From: Macrothele yani
Lineage: Eukaryota; Arthropoda; Arachnida; Araneae; Macrothelidae
Assembly: GCA_039090855.1 (NCBI GenBank)
Contig: CM077006.1
Coordinates: 47,377,336-47,441,335, forward strand
Length of the DNA stretch: 64,000 nucleotides
Direction: 5' to 3'
The translations under genes and the position numbers were made by a program. Below, piece after piece: positions 1 to 9,338 of this stretch (positions are counted from its first letter, which is position 1; every line of letters begins with the position of its first letter). Below the pieces are notes generated by a model. It was not told where the DNA came from and ran no database searches. It saw only the letters and a list, made by a program, of their open reading frames with translations.

Positions 1-2134
1 GAGAAAAAACAGAACACTTCAAGAGATGACAAAAGCCATGCTAATTGATGCTAACATAGAGGATAAGTTTTGGGCCGAAGCTATTTTAACTGCAAACTAC
101 ACTCAAAATAGATTACTTTCCAAAGCAACTAGCTAAAGTCCTTTGGAACTATGGCAAAATAAGAAACCTGATTGAGGACATATGAAGACCTTTGGAGCCA
201 AAGCATATGTTTATATTCCTAAACAAAAAAGGAGAAAATTCGGCAACAGAGCTCAAGAAGGTATATTCGTCGGATACGAAGAGAGATGCCGTGGATACAG
301 GATTCTACTACCTGGTACAGAACAAGTAATTATAAGCAGAAGTGTTAAATTTGGTGAAAGAAACAAACCACGTCTGTGATAAACCAACTATTAAGAAAAA
401 CGCAGTCACAATTAAAGAAAAAGAAGAATCCTCTGAAAATATTACACTAATACAAAGTATTGACACAGAACAAAATGATGAGAAAAAAGATGCAGAAGAA
501 ACGAGCACCACAAGCACAGTTACACAACCTAGAAGGTCTATAAGGACTAACATAGGTGTTCCACCAGAGCGTATTGCCTATTCAACAGCAGCCAATCAAG
601 CTCAAGAGCCTAGTTCGTGGAGTGAAGTAGAAAAAATGAATAAATCTGAAAAGGACAAGTGGATACAGGCAACAAACGAGGAAATGAAATCATTGAAAGA
701 CAATCAAGTTAACAACTGGTTGATTTATCCCCAGAGAAAAAAGCAATAAACTGTAAATGGCTGTTCAAATTAAAACGAACGAATGAAAAGGAACCAAGAT
801 ATAAAGCCAGACTTGTTGTACAGAGATATTCACAGAAACAAGGTGTAGACTACGATGCAACCTTTTCCCCAGTGGTTAAACACATGACTATTCGTACACT
901 GTTGCAGCTTACAAAAAAATGCATATGAAACATCTTGAGGTTAAAACTGCTTATCTGTACGGAGAAGCTTGAGGAAGAAATTTATATGAATCAGCCACAG
1001 GAATACAAGGATAAAACTCAGCCAAACAAAGTATGCAAATTGAAGAAGGCATTATATGGTCTAAAACAGTCGGGGAGAATATGGAACCATACACTGATAA
1101 AAGCACTGAATAATATGGATTTCACTCAAAGTAAAAACGACCAATGCTTGTTTACCAAAAATGAAAACAATGTAACATGTCACTTGATTGTATATGTAGA
1201 CGATATTCTCATATGTACAGATGAAGAGATAAAATTAGAGAAAATAAAGAAAACTGGAAATGCATTTTGAAATCAAGGATCTAGAAAAACCGACAGCATA
1301 CCTTGGAATGGAAATAGAAGAAGATAAAAATGGAAACTATTTGATACACCAAAGTAAGAAATTTCAGAGGCTGATAGAAAAATTTGATGAAAATAAACAA
1401 AAAAAAAAAAATCCTACACTCCAATGAGTACCGATTATGGAAAAAATTCCCATCCACAAGATGAACTACTGGGAAATAATGGTACATATCATGAAATAGT
1501 GGGAGCTTTGTTATATATTACGATAGTGACTAGACCTGATATTTCCATAGCAATCAATTTGTTAGGAAGAAGAGTACAAAATCCTAGAAGAAAAGACTGG
1601 AACGCATTACAAAGAGTCATCCAATATCTTAAAACTACCTTATAATTTAAATTGAATCTAGGAACTGATCAAGTGGAGCTCACTGCGTACGTGGTTGCAG
1701 ACTATGCAGGCGATTACGTCGACAGAAAATCAACAACAGTTCGAAAAAGCACTATTGCTTGGGCAAGCAAGAAACAAACTTGCATCACTCTTTCTACTGC
1801 AGAAGCTCAATACTGTGCAGCTTCCTATGCTTGTCAAGAACTCATACAGGTGGGGGAAATTTTGAAAGACCTTGGCTACCCTCAACCCAAACCGACCATC
1901 CTATACGAAGACAACCAAGCCTGTATTAGTATGATTAGAAGTGAAAAAGTCTCCACCAGAGTCGAGCATCTTAACGTCATAATCCATTTCCTGAAAGAGC
2001 AAAATGGAAAGGTCATACAGGTGAAATACCTACAAAGTAAGGTCATGTTGGCAGATAGGATGACAAAACCGATAGTGCGAACGAAGTTTGAAATCCATTG
2101 TGCGAATATTGGACTCGAGTCACCAGAAAACTAA
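1..2134 (+). pseudogene. Ty1/copia retrotransposon pol remnant (integrase, RT, RNase H)
   Basis: Decayed copy of a copia polyprotein read in several frames. The first 130 bases encode the end of the integrase core (FWAEAILTANY); a stop at about 134 interrupts it. Bases 180-360 encode the integrase C-terminal region (FVGYEE). The reverse transcriptase appears at about 930-1270 with the copia signature LYGLKQSGRIWN near 1060 and the active site YVDDIL near 1193. RNase H runs about 1674-2080 with TAEAQY and EDNQACISM, followed by DRMTKPI, the usual copia C-terminus. Stops and frameshifts near 750, 960, 1270 and 1650 make it non-functional. Gag, protease and the 5' LTR lie outside the window or are lost. 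The superfamily call is firm; the lineage is not. Confidence 0.93.
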
Positions 2135-2145
2135 AGTTGCGTTCC

Positions 2146-2310
2146 CGGCGAGTGGGAGGATTGTTGGCATAAAGTTACCGCAGTCCGCCGAAAACCAAGT
2201 TTTTTCCCCGTTCTTCTACCCCCCAGCACGGGATCTCACGGAGCAACGAGCAAGGAGAACTTTGTTTTTACGCATGCGTACCTGTGACCTTAACTAGGCA
2301 TCGGCCAGAC
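2146..2310 (+). other. Possible polypurine tract and start of copia 3' LTR
   Basis: Shortly after the RNase H stop comes a purine-rich stretch (gcgagtgggagga) followed by TTGTTGGCATAA, which looks like a polypurine tract followed by a copia LTR beginning TGTTGG. No second LTR is in the window, so this rests on position and motif only. Confidence 0.3.
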
Positions 2311-2323
2311 TAACTACACTACA

Positions 2324-2621
2324 AGGGCCGCGGGTGGCCCAGTGGGCAACGTTCGTGACTGCCACGGAAAGGACCTCAGGTTCGATCCCAGGCAGGTACG
2401 AACGCTCGATCCACTAAATATCCGCCACGTTAAGCCGTCGGACCCCGGGTACTGCCCCCCCCCGGTAATAAATAAGGGTGTCTTCCTCCCCTTTCTACTT
2501 CGCTTCCGTGTCACTTTCCTATCGGGCACTCTCGCCCAAATCTCCTAGCTTCCTATTTCTAAGGGTTGTTTAAGACCTGGGGTCAGTCAATCCCTTCCTA
2601 AAATCCTCTACATATGATATG
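2324..2621 (+). repeat. tRNA-derived SINE, family B, full length
   Basis: The head carries a polymerase III A box (TGGCCCAGTGGGC) and a B box (GGTTCGATCCC) with tRNA-like spacing. An unrelated body follows, ending near CTCTACATATGATATG. The element is flanked by an exact 11-bp direct repeat, ACTACACTACA, at 2313-2323 and 2622-2632, as expected for a LINE-mobilised SINE. A 5'-truncated reverse copy of the same body lies at about 61478-61655. The 298-bp length fits a SINE. Confidence 0.85.
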
Positions 2622-2632
2622 ACTACACTACA

Positions 2633-3480
2633 CAGAGGAGAAGCGAACGATACCCTAGATGTGTGCGTGATCCACGGCCTCTGACGAAATAAGTTTCCTG
2701 CAGATTGTATTTTAAATTATGAGTGTTTTTTGGTTTGTTCTACATTTGTGTCTTCTCTACATAATAAGCAAACAAAGACCTTTTTTTGTATTGTGCTACA
2801 TACAGATCGTCTCAGGATACCATTCTAAAAGGTGAGTTTAATGAAGTAGTTCGCTGCATTTTCTCACAGTATGGACAACTCAGTTTCATGCCTGTCAATA
2901 TTGAGATATTTTCTTTTTACCTATGTGCGTTGAGGTTACGCGCTCACACGCTTTCCACTATTATTTTCACAACAGTTCCTCCACTTTCTGCCGGCGAGTG
3001 CTTTCTCCCCTTGCTCGGAGAAAACCCATAAAAAAACGTCGTCCCCTCGCCGAAGAGTGAAGTCCCACGCATTCCTAGAAAGCACGGCCACACCCTAAAA
3101 TGCCTTCTCTCTGAAAACTCTAAGTTACTTAATTGGCTTGCTGCCCCTCCCCTTCTTCTCGTTTCGCTTGGGACGGATGTGAGATGTGTGAGATGGAGCG
3201 CATTTTGACTGTTGGCTGCCCAGCTCATCAAAATGGCGGGAAATTGGAGGAAAGCGATTACAATTCCCTATTTCTAAAATGGCTACTGAACCTCACTTCT
3301 GATAAATATAAATGTCCCGGTTACAGAATAAGAGAAAGGGTAGCTTAGTAAAAATATTCTTTGCACGCATAAAACACCTGTCCCTTAGCCTAAATGGCTG
3401 CATAAATTCTCTAGCAGTTTTTCTCCGAGCAATGAAATAATTTTGAGGACTATCTACTAGGCAATAATATTCTTTTTACG
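2633..3480. other. No recognisable gene
   Basis: Short open frames of up to 95 codons on both strands show no recognisable domain. The segment 2990-3230 is less AT-rich than its surroundings, but I cannot assign it. Confidence 0.4.
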
Positions 3481-3482
3481 CC

Positions 3483-3631
3483 GTCCCAGTGGCCGAGTGG
3501 TCAGAAGTGTAGGTTTCCGATTAGTGGTCTGAGCTCCGCATGAAGCATGAGTGGTCGCTTCCCCGCCCTAAATCAGGGACGGCCAACGGCATATATCACT
3601 TATAGCAGCTCACGGCGAAAGTTCAACCCAG
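3483..3631 (+). repeat. tRNA-derived SINE related to family A, variant head
   Basis: The head has an A-box-like GTGGCCGAGTGG and a decayed B box (GGTCTGAGCTCC). The downstream body, CCCTAAATCAGGGACGG to GCTCACGGCG, matches the body shared by the family A SINEs on the other strand (CTAAATTAGGGACGGGCGAC to TTGCTCACGGTGG). It therefore belongs to the same SINE superfamily but has a different tRNA-like head. No target duplication was found. Confidence 0.6.
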
Positions 3632-4195
3632 AAACAAACACATTCTCTTTACCGTTATAATCCATGACATGTCCTATTGTGTGATCCAACGGTTTAATCT
3701 CATCCTTACGATACGGATATTTCGGTTATGATTGTATATAAAACACATTCGCTATTTTCGAATATATGATCTGAAAAAAATTCTTTACCCATCTTCTGGA
3801 ACCGCCTACGTACAAAAAGTACCTTAGCGCCGCTAAGCCGCGCTAAGGACTTTCTGCATCCCTTAATACTGTATCTTTCTCACCTTTTTAAACTATAACG
3901 AAAAATGGCGTATTCCTACTACTCTCTCACACATTCGCTCAGACTCCCCCGCCCCCTCCATTTCATAGAACAGCACAACAGTAAATTTAACAAAAAAAAA
4001 TCATTTTATATAATAAAATTTCTATAAATTCGAAAAATTCACTTACGTTTATTCAAATTCCTTAAAATCTTGGATGGTTACACTCGCTATGTGTTTCAGT
4101 TGCTTAAACGTATATCTTTTTTTGAGGGGTTCAGAAAAAGTTGGATGCTAGCACACTCGTACCATTGAGTCTGTCCGCAGGGCAAGCACACTACT
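3632..4195. other. No recognisable gene; small hairpin near 3820-3850
   Basis: AT-rich DNA. A short inverted repeat (ACCTTAGCG with CGCTAAGG) lies near 3821-3850. Nothing else is identifiable. Confidence 0.35.
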
Positions 4196-4262
4196 CATGC
4201 CTCATCCCCGACTTAAATCCAGGGTCCACTCGGACCAAAGGTCAGAGGTCACCGGGGTGGCA
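4196..4262 (-). repeat. SINE family A head fragment, decayed
   Basis: On the plus strand the segment runs from CATGCCTCAT through GGTCAGAGGTC to ACCGGGGTGGC. That is the reverse-strand head layout of the family A SINEs (B box, spacer, A-box end). The B box is badly decayed and the body is missing. Confidence 0.45.
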
Positions 4263-4750
4263 GACAATATCGTATCTTGGCTAATCTTAAGCTTTGTAAC
4301 TTTGTAGCGTTTCTGAATGTTCAAAATGTGTATATGTAGCTTAGGGAACACTACGTAAAGTTTGTTCTTCCTATTCACTCACTTCAAAGTGAAACAGGAG
4401 TCACTCAAACAAAGTTCAAGAAAAAGTTACTTACATTTTTGTCTTTTATTCAGCCGAAACTCAATATGCACTTCATTAACGAAGACCTTCTCCAAATAAT
4501 TATTCCAACAACAGCTTATTAACTTGAGTTAGTAAACAGTAACACAATTGTAGGTTAACGAACTCTAACACGGAATTTATAACATCACTCGAACACACAA
4601 ACTTCAAGAACAGACCGCTTCAACGAAAGACAGCGTCCACGAATACTACACCACACTTTGTCTGCTAGCTCCATTCATTATCTCGTTCTTAGCTTGTCAA
4701 ACATGTACACGTCATTCACTCGTGACCTCAAGACTGCTGCAAACATAACA
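4263..4750. other. No recognisable gene
   Basis: AT-rich sequence upstream of the LINE remnant, without open frames of note. It may include non-coding parts of that LINE, but I see nothing diagnostic. Confidence 0.35.
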
Positions 4751-5354
4751 TTCAGAAAGTGACAAAATATAGCATTAAGGCTGAAACACTAAAAGAGAAC
4801 AAACTCAAAGACAAACCTAAAAATGAAAGGATTAATAATCTCCTACTTAAAATTGTAGACAAAGTTCAGTATCTAGGCATTTGGTTTGATGAATTCTTTA
4901 ACTGGAATACGCATGTTCAATTTGTTTTAAAAAAAGTTTCCTTACAGGTTGGCCTACTTAGTAAAATTAACCATCTCTTCCCTATCAATGCCCTAAAAAC
5001 ATTTTACTATGCTTTTCTTTATACTCATCTCTCCTTTTGTCAGGAATCCTGGTATTCAAATATAAGTGCAAACAATAAGTTATGCTTGCTCAAATTACAT
5101 AAGAAATCTGTTCGCTATATGATGAACACAGAGTACGTGCCTCATTCAAAACCATTATTTCTAAAACTAAATATTCTAAAAATTAATGAAATTTTTACCT
5201 TGAAACTAGTTATGCTTTTTTTTAAATTATGCATTTTAAACTGCCTATTTTTCAACCTGACGTCAGATATCTGGATTATGCTGTCTTCACCAGATCTGTT
5301 GCTAACAAGAAATTATGTCTACCGTCTGTTAGACTTAATTATGGCTTAAATAGC

Positions 5355-5516
5355 TGTGACGTACCTGCCAGCAGGACGCACACTACATAAAGGCAGATTG
5401 CAGTCAGAACAAACGTCCGCGTAGCTCAATTGGTAGAGTGACTTATTCCGGAATGAGGGGACCAGGGTTCGAGCCCCGGCGTGGATAAAAATGACGGAGA
5501 AATTTACTTCGTTATA
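5355..5516 (+). repeat. 5' LTR of TRIM copy 1 with tRNA-like module at 5415-5487
   Basis: The module has a 7-bp acceptor-like stem (5415-5421 with 5480-5486), an A box TAGCTCAATTGG, and a B box GGTTCGAGCCC. An anticodon-like hairpin has stem CTTAT/ATGAG around the 6-base loop TCCGGA. The 6-base loop argues against a working tRNA. The boxes could act as an internal polymerase III promoter for the element. Confidence 0.8.
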
Positions 5517-5554
5517 ATGGCGCCCGAACTTTCCGGATGACCCGGCCGTTCAAA

Positions 5555-5662
5555 ATCTCGCATTGGTGTGATGTTCTTTCCACACCGCGAGATGGGAAAA
5601 ATCAGAGAATCCCTTCTCCAGCGCTTCGAAAAATAAAAATGTGTGATGTTGCATTCCACACA
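5555..5662 (+). other. Two related hairpins in the TRIM internal region
   Basis: Hairpin one, 5555-5593, pairs ATCTCGC with GCGAGAT outside and GGTGTG with CACACC inside. Hairpin two, 5640-5662, pairs TGTGTG with CACACA. Both contain the same core, GTGTGATGTT followed by TTCCACAC. Copy 2 keeps both. As the only structured part between PBS and polypurine tract, they could be packaging or dimerisation signals; that role is inference. Confidence 0.5.
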
Positions 5663-5776
5663 CTAGATTGACTGGGAGTTCTCGAGTGCACGTTCTACAG
5701 CGGATGGCTGCCTGCAACGATTCATGGTCACGGCTGACCAGTGGGCCATGCCCCCGGCCCTCTTTCGGGGGGGAGA

Positions 5777-5939
5777 TGTGACGTACCTGCCAGCAGAACG
5801 CACACGACATAAAGGCAGATTGCAGTCAGAACAAACGTTGGCGTAGCTCAATTGGTAGAGTGACTTGTTCCGGAATAAGCGGACTCGGGTTCGAATCCCG
5901 GCGTAGACCAAAAATGGTGGAGAAATTTACTTCGTTATA
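5777..5939 (+). repeat. 3' LTR of TRIM copy 1
   Basis: 163-bp direct repeat of the 5' LTR. The A box (TAGCTCAATTGG) and B box (GGTTCGAATCCC) are intact, while the acceptor-like stem has one mismatch (GTTGGCG against CGTAGAC). It ends CGTTATA directly before the TAGC duplication. Confidence 0.85.
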
Positions 5940-6161
5940 TAGCATAATGTATAAAGCCATTATTCTATGGAATAATCTCCGAGAGAGCATTAGATCTCTT
6001 GAAAATATCAAAAAGTTTTTCTTGTCTCTGCAAAATTACATTGTAAATCATCCTGATCTCCATAATAAAGAATCACAATCCCATCACTTAATTGTAGTCC
6101 CAAGACATGCTGCTAACAGTGGCGCTTCTGTTATAACCATCTTACTTGCCTTTATATATTA

Positions 6162-7325
6162 AGGGTATGCAAAAGTTTCCGCCGTCACCGCCAGGGGGCG
6201 TTGTAGGGGTCTGACCGGCCGGCGACCCGTGCAGTCAGTTCGTACATGAAGCCAAGCATGGCGGTTGATAAAGTTCATTTACGGCACTGTTTGTTATTCA
6301 TGTTTAATTTAGGAAAAAGTGCGACTGAAGCATACGGTTCAATATGTCAGGCGTATGGCGAAACGGTTATGGGTGAGCGGACATGTCGAGAATGGTTTAT
6401 CAGGTTTAAGAAAGGTGATCTAAGCTTGAAAGGCAAGCTACGTGTAGGTACACCGTAGGAACTCGCAGACGAGGAGCTGGAATCGCTGTTGCAAGAATAT
6501 GCCACACAATTGACCGCGCCACTGGCGAAACTTTTGAAAGTGGCTCAATCGACGGTGGTACGGCGTCTACAGGCTTTGGGAAAGATCCAGAAGATTGGTA
6601 AGTGGGTTCCGCGTACTTTAACGGAGCGTAATATTGGGCATGTGCATGTCGTTGCTGGATAGGTTTCAAGGGAAGAATTTCTTGTTGAAGGTTGTAACCG
6701 GGAATGAAAAATGGGTCTACTGTGACAGCCGTACGCAAGCAATCCTGGGTCGACCCAGGCCAGCCATCAACATCCACTGCAAAACAGAATATCCACGGGA
6801 AAAAGGTGCTGTTGTGTGTGTGTGGTGGGATATGCATGGAGTGTTGCACTTCCAACTGTTGAAACCGAACGAAACAACACATGCACAACGATATACCGAT
6901 CAGCTGATGAAACTGAACGCCGCAATCGAGCAAAAACACGCCCATGGACAGGTGAAGGACACCGCCCAGTCATCCTGTTGCACGATAATGCCAGACCACA
7001 TGTCAGTGCCACCACGAAATTACCCCTTGAAGAGCTACACTGGGAGGTTTTACCGCAATCGGCTTACTCCCCGGACATTGTACCCGCAGACTTTCATCTG
7101 TTTCGCTCTATGCAAGATGCCCTAGCCCAACAGCGGTTCAACACAGTTCCAGAGGTGAAAACTTTCGTAACTGCGTTCTTCAGCTCAAAACCAGAGTCCT
7201 ATCACAGGGGAATTTATTTATTGCTTGAAAAATGGCAAAAAGGCCATTGATGTTAGCGTCCAATATTTCGTTGAATAAGTGTGTACTGGTTTTTTCTTAA
7301 AACAGCGGAAACTTTTGCATACTCC
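6162..7325 (+). mobile_element. mariner element 1
   Basis: Terminal inverted repeats of about 20 bp, reading GTATGCAAAAGTTTCCGC from each end (6165 inward and 7323 inward), flanked by TA dinucleotides at 6160-6161 and 7326-7327. The 1.16-kb length is typical of mariner. It abuts the LINE remnant upstream. Confidence 0.88.
6246..7250 (+). pseudogene. mariner transposase (D,D34D type), frameshifted
   Basis: The protein starts at the ATG at 6246. It has the mariner N-terminal helix-turn-helix region (HCLLFMFNLGKSATEAY, then CREWFIRFKKGD), followed by the linker helix region ending GKWVPRTLTE. The catalytic core is spread over two further frames: TGNEKWVYCD, LLHDNARPH and YSPDIVPADFHLF. The first catalytic motif is normally TGDEKW, so the first catalytic aspartate is changed to asparagine. 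In-frame stops at 6456 and 6660 and at least two frameshifts also inactivate it. About 335 codons in all, near the family's usual 345. Confidence 0.9.
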
Positions 7326-7327
7326 TA

Positions 7328-7686
7328 ATATTTTATATATTTTATTCCTTTTCTTACATCCGATAGGGGGAATCACCTTGCAACTAATATGTTCAGATTC
7401 CTCCTGGTGTATTGTATTTTCATATGACTAAGTTTTAAATGTGTGCAGTAAAATAATTGTAAGAATTAGAGTATACGTCATAACTTTGCTGCGCTCCGAA
7501 AGTAAGAATTAGAGTACACGTCTTAACTTTCCTACCGCCTTTGTAAGTTAAATATAAAAGCCTTTATCTTTACTGACTTTAGTGCAAATTATTATTGAAT
7601 AAATACTTTGTTTTCATTTTTCTGTAATCTCTTCATCAATTTTGCTTTCTAGGAGATATGCTCCACCTTTTGGTGTCTTACTTAAC
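7328..7686. other. No recognisable gene
   Basis: AT-rich sequence. A phrase of about 25 bases (GTAAGAATTAGAGT, then ACGTC) is repeated near 7459 and 7502, a small local duplication. Confidence 0.35.
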
Positions 7687-8126
7687 TTAAGGTGGACGTC
7701 TAGTGATTTTGCTTCCTATACTTCCAATGGGGCCAGTTTTGTACACATTTTCCTCACAATTAATGCGTTCCCAAGGATGAAAATTTGAGCATCGATTAAA
7801 ATAACATCATATTATAACTTGGAACACTTAATATTTTCTAAAACAACCATTATTATATTAAAAATCAGTAACTTTTCCTTTGGTGGTGTTCAGACTTGAA
7901 AAAAGATGGCGCGACCTGTATATTGATGACGTCAGTAGACAAAAAAAATTGGATTGGTTAACTATGGTTATGTTTTAGAAAATATTAAGTGTTCCAAGTT
8001 ATAATATGAAGTTATTTTAATCGATGTTAAAATTTTCATCCTTGGGAACGCATTAATTGTGAAGAAAATGTGTACAGAAGTTTGCCCATTGGAATAGGAA
8101 GCAAAATAACTAGACGTCCACCTTAA
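7687..8126. mobile_element. MITE with long (~165 bp) inverted repeats and TTAA ends
   Basis: The left arm (about 7691-7855) and right arm (about 7960-8122) are inverted copies with roughly 90 percent identity by eye, starting GGTGGACGTCTAG on each end. They are separated by about 100 bp. TTAA is present at both edges (7687-7690 and 8123-8126), consistent with a piggyBac-type TTAA target site or with TIR sequence. No coding capacity. The whole element could form a long snap-back RNA. Confidence 0.75.
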
Positions 8127-8741
8127 TCGTAAAAATAAAAATAAAATATGGAAATGCCCACGAAAATACTTTCAGAGCGCAGCAAACGTCCGCTGTGAAT
8201 GCTTTACCTGTAAATACGAAGAAGAATACCTCGCCAGCAGGGGGTAATCATGGAATTTTCAATCGGTGTGATTGCTCATGGAAGGTGACAGGTAACAACT
8301 ACGATGACGTCAAACTATGCTTGCATCATCAATTCTCCCCCTTTCTACCTTGGATGTTATTCTTAGAACATTTACACTCAGCAGTATCTAATCCACGAGT
8401 ACACACACCACTGAAGGCCAAAGGATTATAAAATCCATCTCACAGAAGTTCAAATGCCGGATCAGAGGGACAACGTCACATGGAATCAGAGGAACAATTG
8501 CAGCGAAATAGCGATACAATATACATCTATATAGGTCACGAATGTGTGACCTTGATACCAGAATTTGGGTGTACGAAACAACGAAAAATACAGCGTAATA
8601 GGAAAATAACTGAAAAAGAATACATCGGTGCTACGTAAGACAAGGTTAAACATAAATAATAACTTCAACCATTTACTACATGGGACGTAAATATAGTGAA
8701 TTGGGGAATATACCCTCAAATATACTATTACACACGTATCA
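8127..8741. other. No recognisable gene; left partner of a 50-bp inverted repeat
   Basis: Bases 8692-8741 are an inverted copy of about 12506-12556 (see findings). The rest has only short frames without a recognisable domain. Confidence 0.4.
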
Positions 8742-8745
8742 GAGT

Positions 8746-8908
8746 TATAACGAAGTAAATTTCTCCGTCATTTTTGGTCTACGCCGGGATTCGAACCCGA
8801 GTACGCTTATTCCGGAACAAGTCGCTCTACCAACTGAGCTACGCAGACATGTATTCTGATTCCTATCTGCCTTTATGTCATGTGCGTCCTGCTGGCAGGT
8901 ACGTCACA
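8746..8908 (-). repeat. 3' LTR of TRIM copy 2
   Basis: 163 bp. The tRNA-like module has the fully paired acceptor stem GTCTGCG/CGTAGAC, D-arm GCTC/GAGC, A box TAGCTCAGTTGG and B box GGTTCGAATCCC. Confidence 0.88.
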
Positions 8909-9171
8909 TCCCCCCCCCCCCGAAAGAGAGCCGGGGGCATGGCCCACGGATCAGCCGTGACCATGAATCGTTGCAGGCAGACAACCACTGTAGAACGTGC
9001 ACATGAGAACTCCCAGTCAAACTGGTGTGTGGAATGCAACGTCACACACATTTATTTTTCGAAGCACTGGAGAAGGGATTCTCTGATTTTTCCTATCTCG
9101 CTGTGTGGAAATAACATCACACCAATGCGAGATTTTGAACGGTCGGGTCATCCGGGTAGTTCGGGCGCCAT

Positions 9172-9334
9172 TATAACGAAGTAAATTTCTCCGTCATTTT
9201 TGGTCTACGCCGGGATTCGAACCCGAGTACGCTTATTCCGGAACAAGTCGCTCTACCAACTGAGCTACGCAGACATGTATTCTGATTCCTATCTGCCTTT
9301 ATGTCATGTGCGTCCTGCTGGCAGGTACGTCACA
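9172..9334 (-). repeat. 5' LTR of TRIM copy 2
   Basis: Identical to the repeat at 8746-8908, with the same boxes and the same anticodon-like hairpin CTTGT/ATAAG around TCCGGA. Confidence 0.88.
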
Positions 9335-9338
9335 GAGT

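Larger units (their letters stand above)
5355..5939 (+). mobile_element. TRIM (miniature LTR element), copy 1, with tRNA-like modules in its LTRs
   Basis: A 585-bp element with two direct terminal repeats (5355-5516 and 5777-5939). The primer-binding-site-like TGGCGCCCGAAC (tRNA-Lys type) lies at 5518-5529, one base after the 5' LTR. A polypurine tract, CGGGGGGGAGA, sits directly before the 3' LTR at 5766-5776. The element begins TGTGACG and ends CGTTATA, and is flanked by the 4-bp target duplication TAGC (5351-5354 and 5940-5943). It has no coding capacity. The layout is exactly that of a TRIM. The two LTRs differ at several positions, so this copy is older than copy 2. It interrupts a LINE reading frame. 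Confidence 0.9.
4751..6155 (+). pseudogene. Non-LTR retrotransposon (jockey/CR1-like) RT C-terminal region, split by a TRIM
   Basis: Bases 4759-5349 encode the region after the RT catalytic core of a LINE. Recognisable pieces are YLGIWFDEFFNW, then NALKTFYYAFLYTHLSFCQ, then LHKKSVRYMMN and LKLNILKINEIF. A frameshift near 5270 moves to the frame encoding SVRLNYGLNS, which is cut by the 585-bp TRIM at 5355. After the TRIM the protein resumes as IMYKAIILWNNL and LENIKKFFLSLQNYI (5944-6065), the typical end of such ORF2 proteins. The EN domain and RT active site are absent, so this is a 5'-truncated copy. The join across the TRIM shows that the LINE was there first. Confidence 0.85.
8746..9334 (-). 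mobile_element. TRIM copy 2 with tRNA-like modules in its LTRs; identical LTRs
   Basis: A 589-bp element in reverse orientation. The LTRs at 9172-9334 (5') and 8746-8908 (3') are identical over 163 bp by eye. The PBS (reverse of TGGCGCCCGAAC) is at 9159-9170, one base from the 5' LTR. The polypurine tract, reading C on the plus strand, is at 8909-8922. The 4-bp target duplication GAGT lies at 8742-8745 and 9335-9338. No coding capacity. Identical LTRs imply a recent insertion. The internal hairpins and tRNA-like modules match copy 1. A host element must have supplied reverse transcriptase and integrase. Confidence 0.92.

Noticed and set aside
5415..5487. Functional tRNA gene
   Set aside because: The anticodon-like loop has six bases, and four copies sit inside LTRs with PBS and PPT; it is part of the TRIM.
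5550..6011. Minus-strand frames of 61-86 codons over the TRIM
   Set aside because: Same frames appear in both TRIM copies as shadows of the tRNA-like and LTR sequence; no known domain.
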